Below, piece after piece: positions 9,565 through 18,365 of a DNA stretch of 64,000 nt. Source of the stretch: Gemmatimonadota bacterium (GTDB lineage Bacteria > Latescibacterota > UBA2968); NCBI GenBank assembly GCA_002727195.1, contig PBWH01000031.1, positions 15,153-79,152 on the forward strand, written 5' to 3'. The position numbers and the translations under genes were made by a program. The notes under the pieces are model-generated. The model was not told where the DNA came from. It did not search any database and saw nothing but the letters and a program-made list of their open reading frames with translations. Position 1 is the first letter of the stretch; every line of letters starts with the position of its first letter.

Positions 9565-9865
9565 GAATATCCCCTATCTGGAGTAGGGCACTTCGCCCGT
9601 ATCGTTGATCTTGTAGCCCATTTCTCGAGGTCGTAGGTTCGTTCCTCGAAGGGATCGTCTATTGTGATCGTCGATGACTTGGAGACCCGAAACTTCTGTG
9701 ATGTCACGAGGTCCTCGCCAAACACAGTGGAGACATCGAGCGTTTACTATTCGTCGAACGAATCATCCTGAACTGCTGCACAAAGATCGACGCCGCTGTA
9801 TTCATCGGCCTATCCCCGAGATAGGTTACCGACGACCCACAAAGCCAGAACATTCTCCGCCCGTT
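9565..9865. other. Gene-poor gap with a possible coding relic
   Basis: The minus strand from about 9725 to 9600 encodes a protein-like stretch (SKSSTITIDDPFEERTYDLE). It runs out of frame into the isomerase gene, so it may be the remains of a small gene. No ribosome site or full frame supports a gene here. Confidence 0.3.
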
Positions 9866-10120
9866 CTACTGCTCCAGCTCCTTGAGCCGGCGAAGTTGCT
9901 GGACCTCCATACCGCTGTATTCCTTCCGCCAACGATAGTAGGTTTGTTCACTCACACCAAGCCCACGCAGGACTTCTGCGACCGTCTTTTCCTCGGAGAT
10001 GAGAATCTCGGCCTGCCGGAGATGACCGAACCACTTGCGTGCCTCCCAGAACTGTAAGATCCCTATAAGGCCCAGATAGGCTACCCATAGACTAGGGATT
10101 GGGGTGACATTCGCCTTCAT
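9866..10120 (-). pseudogene. IS3-family transposase OrfA remnant
   Basis: 84 codons. Residues ~33-84 match the helix-turn-helix of IS3 OrfA proteins: LRQAEILISEEKTVAEVLRG, then GVSEQTYYRWRKEY and RRLKELEQ. A stop (TAG) follows immediately where intact OrfA continues into its leucine zipper, and no OrfB is present. The first ~30 residues are unrelated hydrophobic sequence, so the 5' end is also replaced. Its ATG overlaps the stop of the membrane-TPR gene (ATGA). No terminal inverted repeats were recognised. It is a dead fragment of an insertion sequence. Confidence 0.8.
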
Positions 10121-11886
10121 TGATCTAGGGCCGAAAGAGTGGCGTTGGTCTCTTCCTGGAGGGTGGTTCCAAGTTGGTGGCCAGGGGAAAGGCGGAGGAT
10201 GATATCCAATCCTGTTTGTACGGTTCGAAGGTCCTGTGGGCGCCCGCCTTCCAAGACTACTGCGTAGAGCTTTACTGCACGATCCGTCTGTCCTAAGTGG
10301 GCCAGCGCAGTGCCAAGGTGCGCCATAGCGGTGGTATACTTTGGAACTAGGAGCAGGGCAGTCGACAGGAGTTTGCTTGCGAGGGCATGCTGGCCGGTCT
10401 TAAGGTGGTAGAGCCCGGCGTTATTCAAGCTTGCCGCGGTTGTTCGTGCCAGATTGGTATTTGTCCGAAGGTCGCTCAACCAAGTATCCGATGGTCTCTC
10501 CCAGTTTCGTGCGAGTTCAGCGACAACGAGTTGGGCGGGGAGTTGCGGGTCTGAGGGAAATGCTGACATCCCGTCTTTCAGGATTTCTCGGGAATCCACC
10601 CCGAAGGTCGCTGCGTGGGTCGCGTACCGAACGTAGTAATCCGAGGCGATGTCGCCCGGGTGAAGAGCCAGTGCACTCTCAAGACGTTTCAGGCCGTCTC
10701 CTACGTCTTTCTCCGAGAGCATGGACCGGCCAATACCAGCGCTTTGCATGGCAATGGTCCGGGAGGTGTTGTGGCGTGAGGATATGACAATTAGGACGAA
10801 AAGCGAGACAATGAGAGCATATCTGGCTATCTGCCTAGGCCTCAACCGTTCGTTCGCTTCCACAAGGAGCCAGCCATAAAGCAACGCCGGTCCCGGCGCC
10901 ACCAAATACTGGTATCGAGCTCGATACTCATCTGCTCCACTTCCGCTAAACATTACTGCAAACAGAAGGGACCAGAGCATTGCGTCGCGAGGCACGCGTG
11001 AACCGCGCCGCCAGAACAGAAGGGCAATTGTGACAACAACCCCACCAAGAACCGAATCGGTGGGTCCCCATCCATGGACATAAGTAGGTGTTATCCAGTG
11101 CGGTGACGCAAATCCGTGGCCTACAATTGCCAAGCTTCGGGTTACAAGGTGGGTAGGCTCGGAGGCTCTGACGAGTGCCTCTGTCTGTAGATGTTCGGGG
11201 TATGCGAATGCCGTGACACTCGCCGCAAGAAAGCCAACCCCAGATAGAAGAGCTGCACATTTCCACGGGCGGATCTGATTCGAAGCAAATGAGCTGACGA
11301 AAAATCCGGAAATGGGTCCTATAGCCAATGCGGCTGGATGAAATCCCGATGCAATCAGGATGTGCACGGTCGCGTATATAAGATGCCGTATTTTTCCGGA
11401 CGCGACGTATGTCTTGGCCTGGATGATGGAGAGACATCCAAACACCAAACATCCGGAGTAGGCGATACACGACAGCCAGATGGGTACTTCATAAGGTGTG
11501 ATTGCAACCAAGAAGAGGAAGCCTGCTACACACGAGACTGAGCAGCCATATCCCGTCGCTTGTAGCGTTCGAGCCAGTGCGATCGTTGCAATTAGGTGGC
11601 TCAGTAATGTAATCAGTTGGTATGGTAGGGCGGTCGGTCCCCACAGAAGCCAGGCGAGTGTTATCAAAACAACCAGTGCAGGGCGTCCAGAGCTCTGGTA
11701 CTCGGTTGCTAACAGGGCTCCCGGTGAATGTGTGATAGCCTCGGCCTGTTCGAGATAATCAAGATCGTCTTCGTGTAGGGGAAGATCCAGTGATCCCGAA
11801 TATTGGATCCCGCCAAGAACAACAATAGTGAGCGAGAAGGTCAGCCATTGCCAAGACCATTTGTCTGGATCACTGCTGAAGAACAT
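10117..11886 (-). CDS. Polytopic membrane protein with C-terminal TPRs, glycosyltransferase-like
   Basis: 589 residues. About ten hydrophobic segments fill residues 1-370, with an early acidic loop LHEDDLDYLEQ after TM1, as in GT-C mannosyltransferases where DD/DE in the first loop is catalytic. Residues ~390-589 form TPR-like helical repeats, e.g. ASLNNAGLYHLKTGQHALA and TAMAHLGTALAHLGQTDRA. This layout resembles the TMTC proteins; a second such protein is at 35075-37138. ATG 11886 follows GGAAGGG. It probably transfers a lipid-linked sugar at the membrane, but donor and acceptor are unknown. Codon use looks more AT-tolerant than its neighbours. Confidence 0.7.
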   Translation of the reverse strand: MFFSSDPDKWSWQWLTFSLTIVVLGGIQYSGSLDLPLHEDDLDYLEQAEAITHSPGALLATEYQSSGRPALVVLITLAWLLWGPTALPYQLITLLSHLIATIALARTLQATGYGCSVSCVAGFLFLVAITPYEVPIWLSCIAYSGCLVFGCLSIIQAKTYVASGKIRHLIYATVHILIASGFHPAALAIGPISGFFVSSFASNQIRPWKCAALLSGVGFLAASVTAFAYPEHLQTEALVRASEPTHLVTRSLAIVGHGFASPHWITPTYVHGWGPTDSVLGGVVVTIALLFWRRGSRVPRDAMLWSLLFAVMFSGSGADEYRARYQYLVAPGPALLYGWLLVEANERLRPRQIARYALIVSLFVLIVISSRHNTSRTIAMQSAGIGRSMLSEKDVGDGLKRLESALALHPGDIASDYYVRYATHAATFGVDSREILKDGMSAFPSDPQLPAQLVVAELARNWERPSDTWLSDLRTNTNLARTTAASLNNAGLYHLKTGQHALASKLLSTALLLVPKYTTAMAHLGTALAHLGQTDRAVKLYAVVLEGGRPQDLRTVQTGLDIILRLSPGHQLGTTLQEETNATLSALDQ

Positions 11887-12050
11887 ATCCCTTCCGTTTG
11901 TCGACCACGTTCAAGAGCGGCAGACCTCTTGTATATCGACGGAGATTTTCGCAGAAAATCTTTAGCAGGCTGGTATCGCCTTCAGAGGATCGACCATCGA
12001 TTTCGAAGTCGGACGTTCGGGAAAAGGTCGTCCGTCCCTCACTCGAGGCG

Positions 12051-12953
12051 TCAGGCTAACTCAGCGGCGTCGAGCTGTTCGCGGACAGTAGCCGGCAGAT
12101 CGCCTTCGGCTGCTGCGACGTTCTCCTCGAGCTGTTCGGTCGAGCGCGCACCAGGAATGATGCAAGAGCAGGCGGGGTGGGAGAGGCTGAAGTGGTGGGC
12201 AAGACGGGTGAGCCCGCCGGGGTAGTCTGCGCCGATCGGTTTGTAGCGTTCCGCTTTCTCGATACGACCCGGTAGGTGGTCGCCGTCATTGGTAGCGCGA
12301 TGGTGATCCGGGACTTCGTTACCGGGCGTGAATTTTCCGGTGAGCACCCCACGTGACAGGGGCTTCCTTACGAGCAGCCCGACCTGACCTTCCAACGCCT
12401 TGTCGAGCAGGGCCTCCTCGACATCCCGTTCGATCAGGTTGTAGGTCACCTGCAGGACCTCGACCAGGCCGTCGCCGATCAATGCGCACCCTTCATCCGC
12501 ACGGTTCACGGCGACGGCGATGTGGTGGATTCTGCCATCTTCTTTCAGCCGGATGAATGTGTCTTTCCACTCTGATGACGCCAGGTCGGCCAGTTTGGGG
12601 CTGTGGATCTGGTAGACGTCCACGTACGGCCGTCGCAGGCGAGACAGGCTGGCGTCCAGCGCGTCCGAGATGGCGGTGTAGCCGAAATCCGGGCCCTGAT
12701 CCCCCTTGCGCGGCGAATACTTCGAGGCAATGTAGACGTCCTCACGGTCGGCGATGACGCGGCCCAGAACCTCCTCACTCCGGCCCTTTCCGTAGGCTTC
12801 CGCTGTGTCGAAGATGGTGACGCCGAGATCGAGTGACCGGCGAACGAGATCGTCCCAATGGTCATCGGAGGCGATGGACTCGCCGAGACGGTTGCATCCG
12901 AGGCCGACGATCGAGACGGAGAGGCCGGTGGCCCCGAGGGGGTGTTTTCTCAC
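12051..12953 (-). CDS. Aldo/keto reductase
   Basis: 300 residues. The catalytic tetrad is complete: Asp49 and Tyr54 (FDTAEAYGKG), Lys78 (IASKYS) and His117 (VYQIHSPK). The start is GTG 12953, whose GTGA overlaps the TGA stop of the glycosyltransferase upstream, so the two are translationally coupled. The frame is open further 5', but that part is only the other gene read out of frame. The family reduces carbonyls of sugars and other small molecules with NADPH. The pairing with a polyprenyl-phosphate sugar transferase gives no clear pathway. Confidence 0.9.
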   Translation of the reverse strand: MRKHPLGATGLSVSIVGLGCNRLGESIASDDHWDDLVRRSLDLGVTIFDTAEAYGKGRSEEVLGRVIADREDVYIASKYSPRKGDQGPDFGYTAISDALDASLSRLRRPYVDVYQIHSPKLADLASSEWKDTFIRLKEDGRIHHIAVAVNRADEGCALIGDGLVEVLQVTYNLIERDVEEALLDKALEGQVGLLVRKPLSRGVLTGKFTPGNEVPDHHRATNDGDHLPGRIEKAERYKPIGADYPGGLTRLAHHFSLSHPACSCIIPGARSTEQLEENVAAAEGDLPATVREQLDAAELA

Positions 12954-13654
12954 GGTCCGCTGCGCAGTTTGAGGATGCTGAAGACGCAGAGCTGCTTGAG
13001 GAAGAGGTAGTACTCTGTCACGTTCAGCTTGCTGCTGCTGAATTCCCGGTTCCGAAAGATGAAGGGGGTCTCGGAGTAGCTGTTCCAGTTCCCTTTGACC
13101 AGGATCTCTAGGAGGATCTTGTAACCGGGGGAGGTCAGCTCGACGCCCTCGATGACACGGCGATGGAGGAAGAAGAAGCCGGCGAGCGGATCCTGGACGC
13201 CTGTCAGCTGCTTGGCCATGAAAACACCCGACTGCGAGATGACCTTTCGATACCAAGGCCATTTCTCGACCCGACTCTCCGGGTCATAACGACTGCCGAT
13301 CGCGATGTCGACGTTGGCGAGGCTGCGGATCAGCTGGGCCAGGATGACGGGGTCATGGCTCAGGTCGGCGTCCATGACGCCGATCAGGTCCCGGTCGGAC
13401 GACCGCCAGCCTTCCATGACGGCGCTGCCTAGGCCGAGTTTCCCGGCTCGGTGGATGACGCGAACCGGGTAGTCCTTCGTGAGAGATTCCGCGACGTCGC
13501 CAGTACCGTCGGGCGAGTTGTCGTCCACGACGATCAGTTCGAGATCGATATCCGCTTCTGATGCGAGGGCGCCAAAGACCTCCTCGACTAGCAGGGGAAT
13601 GTTCTCACGTTCGTTGTAGGTGGGCGTAACCAGTGATACTGAAAATGCGGCCAT
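12950..13654 (-). CDS. Glycosyltransferase family 2, dolichol-phosphate mannosyltransferase-like
   Basis: 234 residues, the length of soluble DPM1-type enzymes. Motifs in order: VTPTYNERENIP near the N-terminus, VVDDNSPDGT, and the metal-binding MDADLSHDP, with a later GSRY. Such enzymes move a sugar from a nucleotide donor to polyprenyl phosphate at the inner membrane face, feeding GT-C transferases such as the membrane-TPR proteins of this window. There is no C-terminal membrane anchor. ATG 13654 has AGGAG three bases upstream. It is the first gene of a two-gene operon with the aldo/keto reductase. Confidence 0.9.
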   Translation of the reverse strand: MAAFSVSLVTPTYNERENIPLLVEEVFGALASEADIDLELIVVDDNSPDGTGDVAESLTKDYPVRVIHRAGKLGLGSAVMEGWRSSDRDLIGVMDADLSHDPVILAQLIRSLANVDIAIGSRYDPESRVEKWPWYRKVISQSGVFMAKQLTGVQDPLAGFFFLHRRVIEGVELTSPGYKILLEILVKGNWNSYSETPFIFRNREFSSSKLNVTEYYLFLKQLCVFSILKLRSGP

Positions 13655-13809
13655 GGGCTCCTGATTGATGGGCCGGGGAGTCTGCTGTGGCGGAGATTAG
13701 TTCGGCTCGCCGTCGTCAAACGCGATGCGGCCGTCCCCTTGGAACGATCCAGGGAGGGACTCCGCATCGATGAAGGACCTCGCACCCTGGAATGCTTTTT
13801 GTAGCGGAC

Positions 13810-14139
13810 TCAGCCATCCGATCCAAGATTTAGGAGGGCGGTGACGTCAATGTCCCCGCCCTCGAGTTCAGAGGACAGGGCCGCGCTGCGTAACACAATC
13901 GCGCTGTTCGCGGTAAGACGCCAAAACGAGTCGAGAAGGTCCTGAGCGTCCAGATGCTGATCGGCGGCGGCCGTTTCGAGTCCGCCCGCCCACAGGACGC
14001 CGACGGTCTCCTCGTCGAGGATGATGGGGACGGCCGACCACGTTTCGTTCGTGAACGGGTGCCTTTCCTGGAAGGCCTGCCCGCCGGCACCGGATCTGGT
14101 GTGACGGAAACGAACGGAACCGCGGACAGCGACCTGCTG
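13810..14139 (-). pseudogene. GAF-domain protein remnant
   Basis: An open stretch of 109 codons, from just after a TGA at 14140 to the TGA at 13810, reads as the end of a GAF sensor domain: RFRHTRSGAGGQAFQERHPF, then TWSAVPIILDEETVGVLWAG. It has no ATG, GTG or TTG near its 5' end and lacks the first half of the fold. This makes it a 5'-truncated relic, perhaps of a sensor kinase or regulator. Confidence 0.55.
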
Positions 14140-14461
14140 TCAGAATAGCAATCGGCTTCGGTTGGCGCAAGGAAAGACTGTGCCAAATTTGTACAATTTT
14201 CTGCCCACCTAAGTCAATCATTAGCAGTAGGTTGGGGCGATTATGCGCCCCCGGTGGACGATATTTGGGGGATTTTCGGTCAACGAAATATCGTAAATAT
14301 AAACAAGGTGTTATTAATAAACAAGTTGTTGGTGTATTTTCCCTTGGGCGGGTAGACCCTGTGCTTCGTCCCTAGCACCACTACAGCCGGGCCGGCTTGA
14401 CGAACGGATCACCCGCGCCCTACACTTGCTCATCCCTCGACTCACACGCCACTGAAGGTAA
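14140..14461. other. AT-rich region with inverted repeats
   Basis: A marked AT-rich patch (14265-14340) in an otherwise GC-rich window. It holds a 9-bp inverted repeat, ACGATATTT (14258-14266) and AAATATCGT (14286-14294), and a hairpin GGGGCG-N6-CGCCCC at 14234-14251. No gene was recognised. It may be an old promoter/operator region between two dead divergent genes. Confidence 0.5.
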
Positions 14462-15379
14462 ACTACTAGTTACAAACACCTTATCAGCCTCTATGAGAAC
14501 TAGCACGCTCACCGGGTGCCCCGCCTGTCAGCCGGATTGGTCTACAACACAATGTTCTGGCTGGCTCCGATTCTGGTGCTCTTTATGGCGGGAATGAGCC
14601 TGTTTCTTGGCGAATAGGAGGTGCAGGACAGGCTTCTCGGCAGGGTTGAGGAGGTCTACGGCGATAAGGCCCTTTCGATCGTAGCGAGTCTGCTCGAGGG
14701 GTTCCTGTGTCCGGGAGCCGGTCGGTGCGTGACCGTGATCAGCAGCGTGACGGTCCCGTATGGGGCGATCCGTGTGTTCGTCCAACTCCAGGATGCCCTG
14801 AACGCCATCTGGGAGGTGGAGTCCAAGGTGCGTCCCACCATCTTCCGCCGGCTGCGACGTCGGTTCCGGGCGTTTGTCACGACGCTGATGGCAGGGACCC
14901 TCATCCTAGTGGTCGCGATCGTCCTTCCTTCCGTCGAGGCGGTGACGCCGTTCCTGAGCGATCTGCCGGGTGTCGCGATTATCTGGCAAGCCGCGGATTT
15001 TCTGGTGACCTGGCTGCTGGTTGCTCTGGCTTTTGCGCTGATCTGTATGGTCCTCCCGAACGTTACGCTCGCGTGGCATGATGTCTAGATCGGCGCCGTG
15101 GCCTCATCACTCGCGTTCATCATCGCGCAAACGTTTGTGGTGCTCTACCTGAGTACGACCGCCTTAAGGTCGGTCTACGGAGCGGCCGGATCCTTTATCT
15201 TCGTCCTGTTCTGGCTGTATATCTCTGGCCAAATTCTGATGCTCGGCGCCGATATGACCCGGATGTATACCGTTGAGCGGGGGGCTCACGCGGTGCTCGC
15301 GAAAACCCTGGTCGCTCCCGGCGCGTCCGATTCCTCATCGCCCCTCTGTCAGTTCTTTGCGCTTCGCAGATTACGGTGA
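14462..15379 (+). pseudogene. YihY/RDD-type (ribonuclease BN family) membrane protein, amber-interrupted
   Basis: One frame runs from 14462 to 15379 without a shift and reads as a YihY-family protein: RVPRLSAGLVYNTMFWLAP, then GAIRVFVQLQDALNAIWEVE, LPNVTLAWHDV, and YGAAGSFIFVLFWLYISGQI. Three TAG codons interrupt it, at 14501, 14615 and 15086. The last stands where the family has Trp (WRDVWIGA), so TGG to TAG is likely. A TAA at 14459 and the lack of a start mean the N-terminus is gone. TAG is the commonest true stop in this window, so this is a pseudogene rather than a recoded gene. Confidence 0.8.
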
Positions 15380-15475
15380 GGGCAGGATGTTCGGACCGGC
15401 ACTCTGGCTGTGCCCGGGAAGCCCAGGTGCATTGTGGATGACTGATGGGAGCGCTGTTGCCAAAACGGAGGAGCT

Positions 15476-16233
15476 ATGAGATTGAAGGACAGGGTAGCGT
15501 TCATCACGGGTGGAGGGAGTGGGATCGGAGCAGCGTCTGCCCGGCATATGGGGGCGGAGGGTGCGAAGGTCGTGGTTACAGGGATCCCTCCTGAGTGTAT
15601 CGACGGTGTTGCGGTCGAACTGGAGCACGACGGACACTCAGCGCTGGGGATTCCGATGGATGTCTCCAGTCCGGAGCAGGTAGAAGCGGCGATCGCGAAG
15701 ACGGTCGAGACTTTCGGGAGGGTGCACGCCGTGGTGGCGAGTGCCGGCGTTCAGCTTCACGACCGGGATTACACCCTTCACGAGATGGACCCGAGTGCCT
15801 GGGACGATACCCACGACGTGAACTTCAAGGGCGTGTTCCTGACCTGTCGGTATGCGTTGGCCGAGATGGTGAAACAGGGGCGGGGTCCATCACGCTCATC
15901 TCGTCGGTGACGGCGATGAGCGGTGGCTCGCCAAACGTTGCCTACCTATCGGGTAAACACGGTCTGCTCGTGTTCAGTCGGCACATTGCCAGGCACTATG
16001 GGGACAAGGGGATCCGGTGCAACTGTATCTGTCCGGGCACACTGATGCAGACGCCCAACTGGGATATTCATCCGGATCCGGTGGGTCGGAATGAGCGTCT
16101 CCACGGGTCGATCCCCGTGGGGAGGCCCGCTGAACCGGAAGATATCGCGCCGTGGATCACCTTCTTAGCGACGGATGAGGCCCGATACGGGAATGGGTCC
16201 ACGATCCTTGTCGATGGCGGGTTGAGCGCTTAG
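15476..16233 (+). pseudogene. Short-chain dehydrogenase/reductase with one frameshift
   Basis: A full-length SDR in two frames. The first (from ATG 15476, GAGGAG 2 bases upstream) has the cofactor motif TGGGSGIGAA and the ASAG strand. The second resumes as GSITLISSVTAMSG and holds the catalytic Ser, YLSGK (YxxxK) and the usual end STILVDGGLSA. The join falls in the G-run ggggcgggg near 15877-15885, where one base is missing. No other defect is seen. It is either a very young pseudogene or a sequencing error, and if the latter a working NAD(P)-dependent oxidoreductase of about 252 residues. Confidence 0.8.
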
Positions 16234-16356
16234 GGGGATTTAGGCTTGGGTGCAAGGGCTTAGGCTGGTGCTGGACTTCAACGGGACTTGTCCGTAATCG
16301 CAGCGGCATGCCAGCGAGTGAGGTCGGGCCTACGGTCGTGGCCCACGAAAGGCCGG

Positions 16357-16727
16357 TCAGGTGTCCGCGCCGGGTGGGACGATGTCGTATTGCGGTTTCT
16401 GGTCTGTGATCTCCCACCAGGGCGCTGTGTCCCCGGCGAAAATGTGATGCTTTGGCTCGACCTGAGGATCGTCGTCGAACAGGCCTACCAGGTCGAGGCG
16501 TCACACTCGCCGCAGAAGTCTCGCATCACGCGCTCCGAGTGTTGATAAGACTTGATCAGTTCTTCACCCTCGACATACCCGAAATCGTCCATCCTGCAGA
16601 CGGCCTCCGTTCCGAATCCCGATCCGTATGCTTTCCGGCAGTCCGAGCAGTGGCAGTTGACCATGCCCAGGAATTGAACCGTGACCTCGAAACGGATCTT
16701 TCCACACAGACAACTCCCTCTCGTCAT
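16357..16727 (-). pseudogene. GFA/CENP-V (Mss4-like) family protein, frameshifted
   Basis: Begins GSCLCGKIRFEV from ATG 16727, with the zinc cysteines C-x-C, CHCSDCRK and CGEC visible. The frame ends in TAG after CGECDASTW. One base over, the family C-terminus continues as LFDDDPQV, then HHIFAGDTAPWWEITDQKPQ and YDIVPPG, ending at 16357. A single indel near 16485-16500 therefore splits the gene. Family members bind zinc through these cysteines; some act on the formaldehyde-glutathione adduct, most are uncharacterised. Confidence 0.75.
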
Positions 16728-16761
16728 ACGTGCTGATCTATCCGGCCATCCAGGGCGAAGA

Positions 16762-17124
16762 CTATGGCACCTCGGCTGTTACGATGAGGTGTTCGACCCA
16801 GTCGTCCGAGTCGTTGATCAGCTGGTGCTTCGATTTGGGTGGGATGTGGACGGCGTCGCCCTTCCTGACCTCGTGAATCTCGTCGTTGATCTTCATCTTG
16901 CCGCGACCTTCCGTGAAATAGTAGATCTGCTCGCGGTCCTTGTGGTCGTGGTAGTCGCCTTCCACGCCGGCCTGCATGCGATGCAGTGTGAATCCGACGG
17001 TTCCGAGGAGCGGCGCGGCGCGTTCGTCCAAGTCTGGTGCCCCCTTGCCTCGGAAGATCGGCCAGATGAGCGCGGTCTCGTGACCGACGTAAGGGGTGAC
17101 TTCTTCCCAATTGCGGATGACCAT
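16762..17124 (-). CDS. Small cupin-domain protein
   Basis: 120 residues, a single cupin barrel. Motif 1 is GDYHDHKDREQIYYFTEGRG with two His and a Glu for metal. Motif 2 is GDAVHIPPKSKHQL with the last metal His. ATG 17124 follows AAAGGAGG, an ideal site. Such small cupins are often sugar isomerases, dioxygenases or binding proteins, and the function here is open. It is intact, unlike almost everything around it, so it may still be expressed on its own. Confidence 0.85.
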   Translation of the reverse strand: MVIRNWEEVTPYVGHETALIWPIFRGKGAPDLDERAAPLLGTVGFTLHRMQAGVEGDYHDHKDREQIYYFTEGRGKMKINDEIHEVRKGDAVHIPPKSKHQLINDSDDWVEHLIVTAEVP

Positions 17125-17250
17125 GGTTTCCTCCTTTAGCACGATCAATGGGTCAGAGGTTAATGGATGGGTGTTCAGGCTCGAGCGGGTAACGCGTTTG
17201 TGTTTGCTGTGGGTGATTGGCCGGGCAACTCGGGGTCATGCCTTTACAGA

Positions 17251-17301
17251 CCGAGGGTTGCGTCGCAACCCTCGGCTCATGATGCGACCCCTTTGGGGTC
17301 G
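17251..17301. repeat. Two-hairpin intergenic repeat, copy 1
   Basis: Hairpin CCGAGGGTTG/CAACCCTCGG (17251-17275), a linker ctcatgatg, then hairpin CGACCCC/GGGGTCG (17285-17301). The same layout with the linker ctgatgatgc is found at 42736-42783. Both lie upstream of minus-strand 5' ends. Confidence 0.75.
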
Positions 17302-17339
17302 TAGGCCGAACTCTGGTCGTCTTATTCCTTCTCGACGAT

Positions 17340-17441
17340 GTCACATATGATGTCACGTCATCCGCTTCCAGGACGCGCTTCGCGACCCACAATCCGATAA
17401 AACCGTATCCACCCGTTACGAAAATAGCCAGAACACCCTTC
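17340..17441 (-). pseudogene. NAD-dependent epimerase/dehydratase N-terminal fragment
   Basis: The minus strand encodes the Rossmann start of an extended SDR: LAIFVTGGYGFIGLWVAKRV then LEADDV, with the GxxGxxG nucleotide loop. After about 30 codons the frame runs into the two-hairpin repeat and no further epimerase sequence appears. Only the first beta-alpha-beta unit survives. It may once have preceded the cupin gene in a sugar operon. Confidence 0.6.
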
Positions 17442-17548
17442 GGTAGCCGTCTCAGCCGTGTCTCAGCAGCAACAATCCCTGCATATTGTGGTTCGATGGC
17501 AGTATACGCGCCAGAAATGGGGCTCGCAACCAAACACCTGAAACGATC

Positions 17549-17932
17549 GTGTATACCCCGATTCTAATCCTTAGCCTGGCCCTGTCTCTGGTGCAGGCAC
17601 CTGGATTCGCACAATCCGAAAACGTGCGGGCCGACGTGTTTGCGAAGGAGTCCCGGATATACTGGGACCGGATGGAGTATGGCCTGGCCTACGTTCACGC
17701 GCTCGATGCGCTGGGGGCTGATCCGAACCACCTTGAGGCGAACGTGATAGCCGCACGTTTCGAGATTCTCGAAATGCTTGGCCTTCAGGAGTGGAGGACG
17801 ACGTTGGAGCGCGCGGAGGGGGACATCGAGGCTTACGCGGAGGGACGAGGTGAAGCGGCGATGGAGTGACTGAGCGGGGTCCTCGTCATCGAGCCGACTC
17901 ACGTGGCAGCGCGACTTCTCCTCGACCCCTTC
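17549..17932 (+). pseudogene. Secreted TPR protein, N-terminal fragment
   Basis: From GTG 17549 it starts with a signal peptide (ILILSLALSLVQAPGFAQS) followed by TPR-like helices (YWDRMEYGLAYVHALDALGA, then DPNHLEANVIAARFEILEML). A TGA at 17867 interrupts it, yet the same frame continues TPR-like (VLVIEPTHVAARLLLD) to about 17932, where it meets minus-strand relics. It is a truncated and interrupted gene. Confidence 0.5.
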
Positions 17933-17989
17933 CGGGCGCATCCGGCGATCGTCGTAGTGGCGCTTGATCTGTCGATCCAGATTGTTCAC
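17925..17989 (-). pseudogene. Possible anti-sigma factor N-terminal fragment
   Basis: GTG 17989 follows AGGAGG and lies 12 bases after the sigma-factor relic stop, the usual sigma/anti-sigma arrangement. Only about 20 residues (NNLDRQIKRHYDDRRMRPEG) are credible before the frame enters the TPR relic on the other strand. The anti-sigma label rests on position alone. Confidence 0.35.
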
Positions 17990-18000
17990 GCACGATCCTC

Positions 18001-18205
18001 CTAGGTCCCGTCACTCAGGTAGCGCGACAGCTTCATTTTGCCTCGGTGGATCAGGCTGAGGGCGGTGCCGCGCGTCGCGCCCATGAGATCAGCGATCTCC
18101 TGTGCCGTATAGCCCTAGACGATGTTGAGGTAGATCGCTTCAAGTTCCTCCACGCGTATCGAGGCGAGGGCCGCTTCCATTTCGTGAGGAAGGACGTCAC
18201 GATTC
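18001..18205 (-). pseudogene. ECF sigma factor region 4 remnant
   Basis: Reads as sigma-70 region 4.2: a helix EAALASIRVEELEAIYLNIV, an in-frame TAG at 18115-18117 where the family usually has Glu, then GYTAQEIADLMGATRGTALS and IHRGKMKLSRYL. The helix-turn-helix that binds the -35 element is recognisable. Region 2 is missing. It is a 5'-truncated, amber-interrupted relic. Confidence 0.65.
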
Positions 18206-18365
18206 TACGTCTCCGTTGCTGGGTCCTCCTCCAGTGACTCCACCTGTAGACGAAAGAGACGGCCATTTGATTGCACCCGACGTGGCCTTTTCTGTAGCAT
18301 CGTGTTAGGCTCGGCTTACCTTAGGGGTGACTGACGTGTATGATCCGCTCCACCGGAAAGGACTT

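Noticed and set aside
12954-13262. Aldo/keto reductase extended by about 100 residues
   Set aside because: That part is the glycosyltransferase gene read in another frame. The GTGA overlap fixes the start.
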